Source of the DNA: Boletus sp. NGJ
Lineage: Eukaryota > Basidiomycota > Agaricomycetes > Boletales > Boletaceae
Length of the DNA stretch: 40,984 nt
Direction: 5' to 3'
NCBI GenBank assembly: GCA_019096195.1
Contig: JAGTXK010000058.1
Coordinates: forward strand, 1 to 40,984
In this document: piece by piece, positions 1 to 10,144 of the stretch
How positions within the stretch are numbered: the first letter of the stretch is position 1
How the letters are laid out: every line of letters begins with the position of its first letter
The notes under the pieces: generated by a model
What the model saw: only the letters and a program-made list of their open reading frames with translations
What the model was told of the DNA's origin: nothing
The model's database searches: none
Made by a program: the position numbers and the translations under genes

Positions 1-112
1 GCCAGTGCTTTATTTCATACACCTATATGTTAGGGTAAGGGTTAGGGGTTATTGGGGAATAACACGTTTAGTGAAAAATGACCAAACATGCGGACAGTTT
101 TTTGAGCCACTG
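1..112 (-). mobile_element. End of a Tc1/mariner-like element (terminal part only)
   Basis: The segment ends with the string TTTTTTGAGCCACTG followed at once by TA (113-114). Read on the minus strand it starts CAGTGGCTCAAAAAAC, a typical Tc1-type terminus that begins CAGTG and is flanked by a TA target site. The sequence to its right is an AT-rich repeat whose second copy near 40714 carries the same TATGTGAAAATA with no insertion, so the element appears to have landed at that TA. No transposase is visible because the rest lies outside the window. A telomere-like tract (29-48, TTAGGG-type words) lies inside this end. The class rests on terminus and target site only. Confidence 0.5.
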
Positions 113-389
113 TATGTGAAAATAAGTTTTCATTAGTTAATATAATATAGGCATCCAAAAACTAATATTTTATAAGCTCACAACAGATAATCTAATATTG
201 TTACATTTTGAAATTACTTTAAGGTATCTTTTTATATTTTCTAATGTACAGTAGAAAAGTTAGGTGATAATATTAAGTAATGTGAAACATCCTATTTGAG
301 CACAAAACATAATGTTTTAAGTGCCCTCAAAATATTTTGATATAATATCAACTAACATGAATACATTTTGAAACATCTTTTTGGGCCCT
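113..389 (+). repeat. AT-rich dispersed repeat, left copy (direct repeat with 40714-40984)
   Basis: About 270 bp beginning TATGTGAAAATAAG and running to GAAACATCTT is nearly identical to 40714-40984 in the same orientation. Most differences are C/G in this copy against T/A in the right copy. It has no coding capacity. The Tc1-like element at 1-112 interrupts its left side at a TA. Its nature (inner part of a transposon, MITE-like unit or other dispersed repeat) cannot be told from one window. Confidence 0.85.
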
Positions 390-1520
390 GTAAAGTTGGA
401 AAATCCCAGTGTGTTAGCTTGCTCGTGTCTCCATGCTCATTGTGTTTTGTGTTTGCTCTGTTGAATAGATCGCATCCCAGGGATCCCTTGTGCGAGACCG
501 TTGGTGGTAACGTTGTTCCATTGTCCCACTGTTGGTCTGTCAGTCCTCCCACCAGCACTGCCGGACATCGACATGTTCTTGTCGGACGGGTTGGGGATGG
601 ATGGGGTGTGGTTGATGGATGAGAGTACGATGATCCAGGACAGGCGGAGAAGAAGCGACAGTTGCTGAGAATGTTGGGCGAGGATTGAAGCAGAGGCGGG
701 TGGTGGCTGTGATGGAAAGGCTCGGAGTGGGTGGAGCTGCGCAGGGTGGTGTTGGCAGCGGTGCTGACAATGTGGGTAGGATGCGACAAGGTCGCTGGAT
801 TTAATGGGTAGAATGGGATGTGTTGTAAGTTAAGACAGTACGATCTCGTGGGAATATACATTTCTCAGTGTTTTTCTAGCATTGCATCATTTTGGTCCTT
901 TGACATTCGGAAGGACCCATCCTCCTGGTTGGCTAGCCCAAACTAATGAACCAAAAAAAAAATTGCTTCGCTCTGGACTACAGGTCGGGTGGTTCCGAGG
1001 AGCCGTACCTGGGTCTTACAGTAATCGTTGTGAGAGCTTGGTCAAGTCCCCGGATGGCATTCAATAAGGGCATCGACTATAACCAGTGGTTTCTGACCCG
1101 ACAACCCTGCTTGATGTGAATCCAATGAGTTGCTTGGCCACGTCATGAGACCTAGAGGGAATGAATGACGACCTAGTACGAAGCAGAGTCCGAGTCAGCG
1201 TTATCGAAATGAAACGTGATCATACCTCAAGATTGAGTTTGAGTACGTCTTTCTGTTCCCGATGTGGACTGCTTGTCTGGTCGTCACAGTCATGTAGCTG
1301 GGGATCTGAGTAACAATATAAGTGCCAAAGACACAAGGCAAACAAACCATATTGAGAACAAGGAAACGTGTTTATTGACTCTCCATAGCACGATTTCACT
1401 CTTCCAATCCACGATGATGTCGACGACTAATACCGGTGCATAGCAGCCCCGTAGAGCGATTGAGTGATACTGACCTTTCAGTAAGACTAAGCAAGGGTAC
1501 TCGACAGTGGTGACTTTAAA
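390..1520. other. Stretch with no supportable gene
   Basis: This 1.1-kb stretch lies between the AT-rich repeat and the WD40 pseudogene. Open frames on both strands (for example minus 540-770, proline/serine-rich) are short, lack recognisable domains and overlap each other. The part from about 480 to 830 is clearly more GC-rich than its surroundings, so it may be an old coding or promoter fragment. I see no clear core promoter, RNA gene or transposon end here. Confidence 0.5.
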
Positions 1521-2190
1521 ATGGTGTGGACAGTCGCTTTCCATCCCGATGGAAAGCATCTCTTGGGTGGGACCGACGATGGAGCTCGATGATGGGGACT
1601 TGATAATAGTCAAGAGGTGGGAAGGCAGATGGGTATGGACATGTACGCCATTTGTATATCGATGAATGGCGAGTGGGTAGTGTGCAGCACTCAGAATGGG
1701 GCAAGCGTGTGGGATGGAGAAATGCACAAAAAGGTCATGGAGGTGGAGGGCACAAAGACGGTGTTTGCGGTCAATGTCTCCCCAGACTCAACAAGGTTTG
1801 CCACTGGGACTAATGAAGATGGAGTGAACATTTGGAGTATCACAAATGGGTGGAGACTCATTGACCCTGCTCAAACACAATGATAATCATGTCACCAGAA
1901 TCTGTTTCTCTCTGACTGGCGAGCTCATTGCCACCACCTGCGAGGGGAAATCCATCAACATTTTCGACAGTCATACCGGTGACAAGCTCATCACTGTTGA
2001 GATTGACATACCCCACTGGCTGGGCATGCCGCTTACGTGGTCAAGCGATGGCCAGTGAATTTTTGCCCCAACCACTGCCTCTGCAATAATGGCCACTGCC
2101 TTTTTCCCCAATCAACAATGCAGTGGAGTATGTATTCTAACAGTCAATGAAACAATTAGTGATCTCCAAATTGATCACTACGTTGACTAA
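1521..2190 (+). pseudogene. WD40-repeat protein fragment, broken
   Basis: The plus-strand frame opens with ATG at 1521 and encodes beta-propeller blades: VAFHPDGKHLLGGTDDG, then a blade ending ASVWDGE, then VSPDSTRFATGTNEDG with VNIWSITNG, then a blade with IATTCEGKSINIFDSHTGD. These are the paired hydrophobic strands and WD-type ends of WD40 repeats, usually a protein-interaction scaffold. It is broken by a TGA at 1590, a frameshift near 1860 and a TGA at 2056, after which WD40-like coding fades. Only about four blades remain, and no upstream domain (NACHT or other) is visible. It ends just before the gypsy LTR at 2225, so the retrotransposon may have inserted into or beside it. Confidence 0.75.
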
Positions 2191-2224
2191 AAGAATGTGA
2201 CGCATGTTTCCAACGTTGGTCAGG

Positions 2225-3200
2225 TATTATGCTGGGTAACAATGTGACATGTTCCCATATAACCCCTGTTGGATTATAGGACTAGCAGGACTTGAGGGAA
2301 ATATACCTCCAGAGGCCCAAGGTTTCCTCTGACTGGGGACCAACTGCTAGCTTTACGTAGAGTCCTGTTGTTACCTCTACGACCAATGGCAGAGTCTTGG
2401 ATTTACCACAGTGGCGCGATCCTTCGTGAAGGAGGGGCAGACCGGATGCGAAGGCCAGAGACAGTTGCCTTCCGTCAGCTAGTTCTCTGGGCTTACTCAG
2501 CCTAGTGCTGGTGGCGGAGTCCCAGGCTTGCTGGGTCAGTGGCAGAGTCCTGACTGACGACGACCAACCTCTGTTGGTCGTTGGAGTTGCCGAAGCTTTA
2601 GAAGCCTGTAATGGCAATGATGGCACACAAGTGCGAAGTGATGAGAAGGATGATCACAAGCACGAGGGCGATCACCTCCAGAGCGTGGGAGAAGGCTTCT
2701 GAGGTGAAGTGGAACCTTTAGCAGGAGAAGCAGGTAGATTACATGGGAAGGAGTGTAGATCTAGGTTAGAGTTACATGGAGGGTCCGCGTCCCTATTTAT
2801 AGGCCTTACCCATCTAGGGCAGGCTTCGTAACGAACATAGTAATCGTTAGTCACAGACGAAAGATTACTATAAATGGATCAAGGCATGAGTCAAAATGGA
2901 AAGGTAGGAATACTGGGCTATGCATGAGAGAGCACAGCTGAGGAGGCAATGTCTATGATTGGGTCAAGAAGGAAGAAAGCATGTATCAGATGAAATAAGG
3001 GAGGTGGTGTCCATACCAAACGGGTAGGTTTCTGAAAAGGGAGTTACAAATAACTTCCTAGAAAAGAGGTTCCGGATGGGGCAATGCCTGAGTTGGTGTC
3101 GCAGGGGAATCCCTGGTCCGAGTTGAAGAATAGGTTGTCCCATAGTCCTACGGGGGGTGAAGGAAGGGGAAAAGATGTACCCCCTTCGGTAACCGTAACA
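2225..3200 (-). repeat. LTR A (3' LTR of GypA)
   Basis: This 976-bp LTR aligns along its length with 10145-11181. Its right end is ACCGTAACA, matching the other LTR ends. Its left end is TATTATGC where other copies have TGTTACGC or TGTTATGC, so the terminal TG is mutated to TA. A minus-strand TATA box (CTATAAATA in sense) lies near 2791-2800 and would promote transcription leftward. The polypurine tract adjoins its right end. The final 157 bases of ORF4 lie inside it. Confidence 0.9.
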
Positions 3201-3229
3201 TTACCCTCCTCATAGTCTTGAAGTTCCAT
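3044..3229 (-). CDS. ORF4 of GypA, reading from the internal region into the 3' LTR
   Basis: A 61-codon frame starts with ATG at 3229, one base after the ORF3b stop (TGAGATG), crosses the polypurine tract and the LTR border at 3200/3201 and ends with TAA at 3044. The product is acidic at its start (MELQDYEEGNVTVTEGG) and then rich in P, S, G and F, with no known domain. GypB carries the homologous frame with the same start and end points although the copies are diverged. Functions for proteins encoded across an LTR border are known in animal retroviruses, but no homology is claimed here. It could be a chance open frame; conservation of both ends argues against that. Confidence 0.5.
   Translation of the reverse strand: MELQDYEEGNVTVTEGGTSFPLPSPPVGLWDNLFFNSDQGFPCDTNSGIAPSGTSFLGSYL
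3201..3217 (-). promoter_or_regulatory. Polypurine tract of GypA
   Basis: In sense this is the purine-rich run GAGGAGGGTAA directly before the 3' LTR start. Ty3/gypsy elements use such a tract as the RNase H-resistant primer for plus-strand DNA synthesis. Position, purine bias and identity with the GypB copy support it. It also lies inside ORF4. Confidence 0.65.
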
Positions 3230-3230
3230 C

Positions 3231-4391
3231 TCAAGAACTCCGATCTTCCTTGTTCTCCTCGTAGTTGGTAAGGTCCCAAGAGTCATCAAAGACTCCCTGG
3301 CTGGGACATATCTGATAGCTGTGTCCTCGTCCCCCACAGTATGTGCAAGTTCTTCGTGGGCAAGCATACTGTGAATGGTTGGGGGCAACCACCCTACAGT
3401 AGGGGCAATGGTACTGGGGGCAGATGGGCCGAAGGTGACCTTGACGTCCGCATTTGTAGCAGCGGATGCCGGTGAGAGGAGCTCGATGGTTATGAGGCGA
3501 TCTGGTGCTGGGCAGAGAATTGGGATGACTAGCCATTGAGTCGGAATGGCCTGTAGGAAAGGCGCCTGCGGTGGCCCCAGGAAAGGGAACAGAGGAAGGA
3601 GTAGGGCTCCTCATTGTAGAGTCCCTCAATGTGTGGAGAAGACCTCAGTCATTGGGGCGAGAAGGAAGGCCAACCGAGAACACCATGGCTCCTTGTTGGC
3701 AGAGGGTCCTGGTGGGGCGGGAAATGGCTGGGGGAGGAACTGGGAGGACTGGTATTGGGGGGGTTCCTTAAGAGGAGGGGTTGGGATTTGTGGAGGAAGG
3801 GGAGGCGATAACGGTGTCATCAGAGGACTGGGCTCTCCATGTCTCTGGAGAGTCTCTATCAACTCCATTAATGCTTCTGATTCCATTGATGTTCTCCATG
3901 GGTCGCTCCGCCACGGAAGGGGCTCATCTAGGGGGAATGGGGTAGGAGGGCGTGGTGGTTGATGAGGGGGCAAAGAAAATGCGACTTTCTCCTTCTGAGA
4001 GGAAGAGGATGGTGGGGTGGAGGCAGCGATCACAGGTGTTTATGGGCAGAAGGGCGAGGGAATAGTTGAATCCCTCAATGAAAAGGAGATTGAGAACAAG
4101 TTCGCAAATCTTGAGAATCCCTTCTGTTGCCCTTTCTTCTTCGGCAGTCTGTTGGGCATTGGAGTCATAGGGACCTGCCGAGTTCCCATGGGTTCAAAGA
4201 GAAGGGATCGAAGTGAGGAGTAAGATCTATAGAGGGCGACGAGCTGGACGAGTGAGTCATCGCAGGAGAAGAAGGGGATAGTCTGGAGGGTCCGGACTGC
4301 GACAGGGATCGTCAAGAATTGTGGCATAAAGATTCTGGTGGTGGGCGGGAGAGAGTCTGTTGAGGCATATGGAAAGGGGGGCGAGAGTCAT
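3231..4391 (-). pseudogene. ORF3b of GypA: proline/serine-rich protein with three C-terminal zinc knuckles
   Basis: This frame lies between ORF3a and ORF4. It starts at ATG 4391 directly after the ORF3a stop (TAGATG) and ends with TGA at 3231. The N-terminal third resembles the GypB copy (IPFFSCDDSLVQLVALYRSY, then MGTRQVPMTPMPN), the middle is P/S-rich, and the C-terminus has CYKCGRQGHLRPIC, a CPYC..H..C finger and CTYCGGRGHSYQIC, all CCHC-type knuckles that bind single-stranded nucleic acid in other proteins. Frameshifts near 4290 and in the middle break it. The tail after the last knuckle (GVFDDSWDLTNYEEN) is acidic. It does not resemble an envelope protein (no signal peptide or TM segment). 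Function unknown. Confidence 0.7.
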
Positions 4392-4559
4392 CTACCAGGT
4401 GTGATGATAGGGGCAATAATCAATCTTGCAGAAGCACTAGTGTTGTTCAATATGTTTGGGGATGTCGAGATCTGGGTATTGCTTCTGAAGGCAGGCTTGG
4501 GTGAGGGCAGCAGATATGCAGGCAAGTAGAATGAAGAGGGAGGTGTTGTCTTGGGGCAT
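4392..4559 (-). pseudogene. ORF3a of GypA (small Cys/His-rich ORF), one stop inside
   Basis: It starts with ATG at 4559, nine bases after the pol stop TGA (4569-4571), and ends with TAG at 4392, followed at once by the ORF3b ATG. The frame matches the intact GypB ORF3a along its length. One Trp codon before the CFCK motif has become TAG, a decay mutation. The TAG before ATG is shared with GypB and is therefore not private decay. Confidence 0.65.
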
Positions 4560-4568
4560 AGGTTCATC

Positions 4569-6224
4569 TCAAAGTCTGAGTAGTCTTTTATACTCCTGGA
4601 GTATCTTCTTGGCATTCCCAAGATTGGCCTCTGGTTTCCCAAGTTCATTCTGCTGTGGAATATCCTTTCCAGTGTGTCAGGTATTGCCTTCTTCCCAGTT
4701 TTCCCCAATGGTTGATGATGCTGTCCACTTTGTATTCCTCTTCAGTTCCAACAAGTTCCAGTGGTGGTTGAGTGAAATTGGGACCATGTTCTGTGGTTTC
4801 CCAGTATGGAGAAAGTAGGGAGGCGTGGAACACATCGTGAATCTTCCATTGTTTTGGTAACTTGAGTCGGAATGCCACGGAGGATACCACTTGAGTAATT
4901 TCAAATGGTCCGGTTCATTTTGGAGATAGTTTTCGGGAGGGGACTTGGAGTTTTAGGTTTTTGGCATCCAGCCATACCTTATCTCTGAGTTTCCAGGGTT
5001 TGAAGTGAGAGTGAACTCTCTCCTTCATGTGTAGTTGTGCCAATTTGTGTGCCGCTTCTGCTTCTTTTCTTGATCTTCTAGAAAGGAGAGTCTTTCCTCC
5101 AGGGCTGGTAGGAAGGTTTTCCTGATAGAAGGATATGCCCTTGGTTCATATCTGAGGATCAAGGAGAAGGGCGATTTTCTGGTGACTGAGTGGGTTGTGG
5201 AGTTGTGAGCGAACTCCACCATGGGTAATAATTCCAACCACTTTTGTGGTTGTCTGTCGCAGAATATCCATAGGTAGGTTTCTAGTTCTTGGTTGTATCG
5301 TTCCATTTCGCCATCTGTTTGTGGATGGTAGGCTGTAGAAAGGGCAACGTCATAGTTCAGGAGTCTGGCAAGTTCCCAAGCAAATGCAGATGCAAACTGT
5401 GGACCACGATCTGAAACCAATTTGTAGTGTAAACCGTACTGTAGGAAGACCTTTTCGAAGAAAAGATGGGCTATACCAGCCGCATTCACCGTTTTTGTGC
5501 AAGGGGTGAGAATTACCCCCTTACTAAGCCCATGGTCTACCATGACCATGACCGAATCGAAACCACCCACTGGGGGTAGGTCGGTGATCAAATCTACCAA
5601 TAGATTTTGAAAAGGGTGGCGTCCGTTGAAGGCTAGGGGGGTGACCAGAGGAACTGTAGGGTGTGTCTGGACCTTGTTACTCTGGCAGATGGTACAACCA
5701 GCGACGTACTTGCAGACGAATGTAGTAAGTCCGGGCCACCAGTAGTCTTTGGCTAGGAGTTGAGTGGTGTGTAGGTGTCCGCCGTGTCCTCCCTCGAAAG
5801 AGGAATGGATAGAGAAGACCAACTCCTGCCGGGCTGGGCCGGGGATGTACATTCGGTTTTTGAAGTAGAGGTTGCCATTGTCAAAGGTCCAGTCTTCCAC
5901 GTTGGACCGGGTGAAGAGAGGTTCTCCTTGTCCTATGCATTCTAAGGCAGAGAGTACCAATGGATCCTTCTGGGCGAATCCCTTGATTTTCTCGGCCAAC
6001 GCTAGGTCGATCATTCGTATTTGATAGTCAAATGCATTGGATGGGAGGAGTTGCACGTCTTCATTGTCCTTGGAAGTATCAATCTCGTCCCAACGAGATA
6101 AAGCGTCTGCGGGGGCCATTTTTGTTCCTGGTAGGGCTTGGTAGACCATATCATAGTCTTGGAGGAACAAAAGCCATCATGCCTGTCGTCGGGATAGTTG
6201 GTGGAGTTCCTTAAAGAACATGAA
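4569..6224 (-). pseudogene. pol: GypA pol, 3' part: RNase H end, integrase and chromodomain
   Basis: In sense, the frame runs from the RNase H/integrase linker through integrase almost unbroken to about 5025. The zinc-binding HHCC region (CKYVAGCTICQSNK) is followed by the DDE core with DLITDLP, SDRGPQFAS and HPQTDGEMER. A C-terminal chromodomain follows with YKVDSI and YLTHWKGY; the expected TWEP position is damaged by a stop and a frameshift. Chromodomains steer integration to histone-marked chromatin in chromoviruses. Breaks include a stop just upstream of FLQDYD, a frameshift near 5030 and the chromodomain damage. The 5' part of pol continues at 6785 on the other side of the nested solo LTR. 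Confidence 0.85.
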
Positions 6225-6784
6225 GTTCTTGTTATGCCGGGTAACAATGTGACACATTCCTGTATAACCCCTGTTGGATTATAGGACTAGCAGGACTTGA
6301 GGGAAATATACCTCCAGAGGCCCAAGGTTTCCTCTGACTGGGGACCAACTGCTAGCTTTACGTAGAGTCCTGTTGTTACCTCTATGACCAATAGCGGAGT
6401 CTTGGATTTACCACGGTGGCACGATCCTTCATGAAGGATGGGCAGACCAGATGCGAAGGCCAGAGACAGTTGCCTTCCGTCAGCTAGTTCTCTAGGCTAT
6501 GCACGAGAGAGCACAGCTGAGGAGGCAATGTCTATGATTGGGTCAAGAAGGAAGAAAGCATATATCAGATAGCATAGGGGAGGTGGTGTCCATACCAAAC
6601 AGGTAGGTTCCTGAAAAGGGAGTTATAAATAACTTCCTAGAAAGGAGGTTCCGGATGGGGCAATGTCTGAGTTGGTGTTGCAGGGGAATCCCTGGTCTGA
6701 GTCGAAGAATAGGTTGTCCCATAGTCCTACAGGAGGTGAAGGAAGGGGAAAAGATGTACCCCCTTCGGTAACTGTAACAGTTCT
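6225..6784. repeat. 5-bp target-site duplication GTTCT around solo LTR B
   Basis: GTTCT at 6225-6229 directly precedes the LTR start TGTTATGCC, and GTTCT at 6780-6784 directly follows the LTR end TGTAACA. The uninterrupted site in GypB reads GGTTCTTGTGGTCGG (around 14216-14230), the expected empty site. A 5-bp duplication is the usual size for Ty3/gypsy integrases. Confidence 0.92.
6230..6779 (-). mobile_element. LTR B: solo LTR nested in GypA pol, internally deleted
   Basis: This 550-bp sequence begins TGTTATGCCGGGTAACA and ends CGGTAACTGTAACA, matching both ends of the 1-kb LTRs of the same family, in the same orientation. No internal region is attached, so it is a solo LTR formed after a second insertion by LTR-LTR recombination. 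It lacks about 430 bp found in LTR A; the deletion joins two places that both carry GGCT in LTR A (near 2488 and 2918). The missing part includes the TATA box. It interrupts the RNase H region of GypA. Confidence 0.9.
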
Positions 6785-8640
6785 TGTGGTCGGTTAACAC
6801 TGTTACGGGGTGGGGGGGTCCCAGAAGGTATTGCCACCATTCTTTCAAACCTCGTATGACAGCCAGTAGTTCCCTGTCATAGATGTCGTAGTTTCTCTCT
6901 GCCAGAGAGAACATTTCTGAGAGATAGCCACACGGTTGCATATCTCCGTTGTTGTTGTTTTGCATGAGTACTGCTCCTGATGCTGTGAGCGAGGCATCTG
7001 TCATGAGAGTGAAGGGTTTTGAAGTATCTGGGAAGGCAAGGACAGGTTTCTTGGTGAATGCTGCTTGTAGGGTTCTGAATGATTTTTCTTGAAGAGATCC
7101 CCAGGACCAAGTCGTCATTTGCTTTGTAAGATCCAGCAAAGGACGTGTGATGTCAGAAAAGGAGGGGATGAACTTCCTGTAAAAATTACAGAACCCAATG
7201 AGGGACTGTACGTCCTTCACATTCACTGGAGGCTTCCATTGTTTGATGGCATTGAGTTTGACTGGGTCCATTTGGACTCCGTTCTTCCCTACGATCATCT
7301 CAAGATATTCAACTTCTTCGGCTGAGAAGGTACACTTCTCCAGTTTGAGGTACATTTCATGCTGTCGGAAGTATTCTAGGACCTTCCGTGTCCTCTCATC
7401 GTGAGTTATCTGATCTGAAGAATGAATCAACAGATTGTCCATGAATGCTTGGAACGTTGCTGGGGAATTGCATATTCCGAAGAACATGACATTTGGTTCG
7501 AATAGCCTGAATGGAGTGAGAAAAGCCACCTTCTACTGATCTTCTAGTTTGATCAAGATGTTGTTGTAACCCCATCACACATCGAATTTAGTGAAAATTG
7601 ATGATCCCTTTAATTTATCCAGGAGGTCGGAAATTAAGGGGAGAGGGTAGGCATTCTTGATTGTGTGGCTATTAAGATATCGGTAGTCTTGGCAGGGGCG
7701 GAGTTTCCCATCTTTCTTCTGTACAAAGAAGAAAGGAGCAGCTTGGAGAGATTTTGATGGTGATATCTTCCCCAGTTTTGAGGTGTTCGGTAATGAATTC
7801 CCAGCATGCTTGTTGTTCCAATGGGTTGAGAGGGTATGCCTTGGCTCGTTTCGGAACAAACAAGTCTTTTAACTCGATGGCGTGGTCGTATTGCCTAGAG
7901 GGAGGTAATTTGGTGATCGTCTTCTCCATGAAGACGTCTTTGTATTCTTTGAACACATTCAGTAATACACTCTTTATCTTCTGTGCCTGTTGGGCGATCT
8001 TGGTAGACAGAGTGGTCCTCTTGATGACAAACTCTGGTACATCCCCGTGCGCATTGAAGAATCCGGCCCGTTGTAAGGGCGTCCAGTGACGAAAGGTCTC
8101 GTAGAGTCTGTCTTGCACATACTCCCTTTCGTCATGTTCCAGATACCTCAGCAGGTATCGCTGTTCAAGTGTTCCAGGTGGATCGCCTTGAGTCCACCGA
8201 TAGGAAGACGGCACTATTGTTACCCATCCTTCCGTCCAGTTGATATCAGGGTTCACTGCCCTGAGCCATGGAAGTCCTAAGATGACTTCGTCCTTGCCGC
8301 AATTGAGGACATAGAGATCCCGCTGTTCTTGTATGCCTCCATAGTCCAACACAATGTTGGTCCTTTCCTTGATGGTTCCAGACTGGTTTTGGGTTCCATC
8401 GACGTTCCAAGCTCGGACCGGATTGTCCAGCTTCCATGTGGGTAACCCCATCTTCTCCACTGCGTGTCTTGAGATGAAGCATCCTGTTGCTCCACTATCA
8501 ATTAAGGCTTTTGTTCCAACGATTTTGCCATCCTGCTTCCAGATTGAGAGAGGAATGCGAATAGAATTACTCTTTGATCCAGAAATAAATACAGGGGCAA
8601 TCGTGTAGGAAGAGGGTGACGTTGGTACATCTCTTCCACC
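6785..8640 (-). pseudogene. pol: GypA pol, 5' part: protease, RT and RNase H, with the RT active site deleted
   Basis: In sense the order is an aspartic protease (ALIDSGATGCFIS near 8490, then VILGLPWLRAVNPDINW), a linker, RT ([11 protein letters not shown], then CNSPATFQAFMD) and RNase H (TDASLTASGAVLMQ, YDRELLAVIRGLKEW, TDHKN). The YMDD box is absent: FMD is followed directly by NLLIHSS, because 51 bp between two GAT..TCCATG words are missing at about 7435-7442. Other damage includes a one-base insertion near 7757 and a TGG-to-TAG stop near 7535. RNase H runs into the solo LTR at 6779. This copy cannot reverse-transcribe. Confidence 0.88.
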
Positions 8641-9684
8641 TAAAAAGACGTTTGGTCCATGGGAGAAGGGGGAATTTGCATAGTGCAGGTCCTAGGGCAA
8701 GAGAGTTGACGTTCTCTTCCCATTCTATTGCGGCAGCTTCGTGTACTCGTTCCAAAACGAGTCCCTGCTCGTCCAGCCCTGTGTCAAAGAGCTGTCTGGA
8801 GCATTCTGAGAACTTTGTCTCGTCCGTTGTTTCTGGCGACTTCTGCGAGATACTTGTCAAGGGGATCCTGTGGCGTTTCTTGGGTGACGACCACCCTGGT
8901 GTGCGTCTCCAGTGGTTTCCTATGTTCTCTCTCTCCTAACTGGCCGATATCCTGGGTGGTTCTTGGTACTGCACCCAATCTTGTTGCAGATGAAGCATCT
9001 TCGCTCTCTCATCCGCTTGGCCCGTTCGATAGGAGACAAGGTGATCCTATCCACGTCCATTGCGATTCGGATCGTGGTGATTTCCTCTGCCTCTTTCCAA
9101 AGGACGCAAAGGGTCCTTTCTGTATTCCTTCAATCCATTGCCATGCCCTGTGGATGTTGGCAGCTACTTCGTAGACTTCTTCCATTTTCTTGGCTTTTTG
9201 GAAGGTCTCACTGTTGACTAACTGTCGGGCAATGTTCGGATCGATCCCCCTAAGGAAGAATTCGAGGATAGAGCGGAATTCTTGTAGTTCGGAGCGAACC
9301 ACTAGCAAGTGAGAACTGGGAAATGAATCTGTCGAATCCCTTTGGGATCCCATGTGTTTTGTCGGAGGGACCCTAGTTCTGCCATTGCTAGGTTGCTGGT
9401 GTTGTGGGGGGTGAAGGTGAGGGCGAAGGCTTTCTTGATTTCATTATAGGATTTGTCTGCGAGTGGCACTGTGCATCGTCGAGTAGCCTGGTCAGCCAGG
9501 CCTCTGCAAACACTTTTCCTCTTCCCTTGGACATTCTGTTCAATAGGATTAGCGTCTTGGCTTCCTCAGTGAACTTCTCTGTGCCTCCTAGATGGAAGTA
9601 TCCTTCCATAGCCATGAGCCATCTCTTGGCATCGTTTGTCTCCCCTGAGAACTCCTCAGGCAGGGCAGCTTTAATTTCAACCAT
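8641..9684 (-). pseudogene. gag: GypA gag, frameshifted
   Basis: It matches the intact GypB gag: MVEIKAALPEEFSGE at the start, the capsid-like helical region with FLRGIDP, and the end near the pol overlap. It is broken by an extra two bases near 9470, one base near 9310 and further shifts near 8980-8640. As in GypB, the frame upstream of the first ATG is proline/serine-rich. Gag would form the particle and package element RNA in the cytoplasm or nucleus. Confidence 0.82.
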
Positions 9685-10144
9685 ATCGTCTTCATCGTCT
9701 GTGTCTTCTTTGGGCCAGGGATTTCCTGGATCAGGACTAGATCTTCCGCTTGGGAATAGAGGGTCGGGTGAGTCTACTCAGATGGGAACTGGTTGGAACA
9801 CTGGCAGTGGGATGGGAGCATCTGATGGGGTCGAGGTTTGAGAGTGGAGACCACCTGGAAAATCTGGTCATCTGGACTGTTCTGGAAATGTGCGGGCGGG
9901 AGGGTCATTGTAATGGAATGATGACCCTGGGATCCTTCTTGATGAAGACGTATCGGAGATAGGAGTAGAAGCCCGTGATGATGTGGCTTCTTCTTCTTGA
10001 TCTTCTCCTAGGAGATGGGAAAGGTTGATTCTGTGCAGTGCGTACAGCGAGGGCCTATCCCTTGATAGGCGGTTTTAATTCCTTGGAATGACGGTGGGAG
10101 TTGCTAGACTGAATAGTCTTCAGCAATTTATAATCTAGATCTTT

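Noticed and set aside
352-861. Minus-strand 169-codon frame, Pro/Ser/His-rich
   Set aside because: Low complexity, starts in the AT-rich repeat and overlaps competing frames; no homology signal.
1290-1727. Minus-strand 145-codon frame
   Set aside because: Antisense to the WD40 fragment and without domain; the plus-strand blades explain the region.
3044-4391. Idea that the third gypsy frames are an env gene
   Set aside because: No signal peptide, membrane segment or cleavage motif; zinc knuckles and P/S-rich content do not fit an envelope protein.
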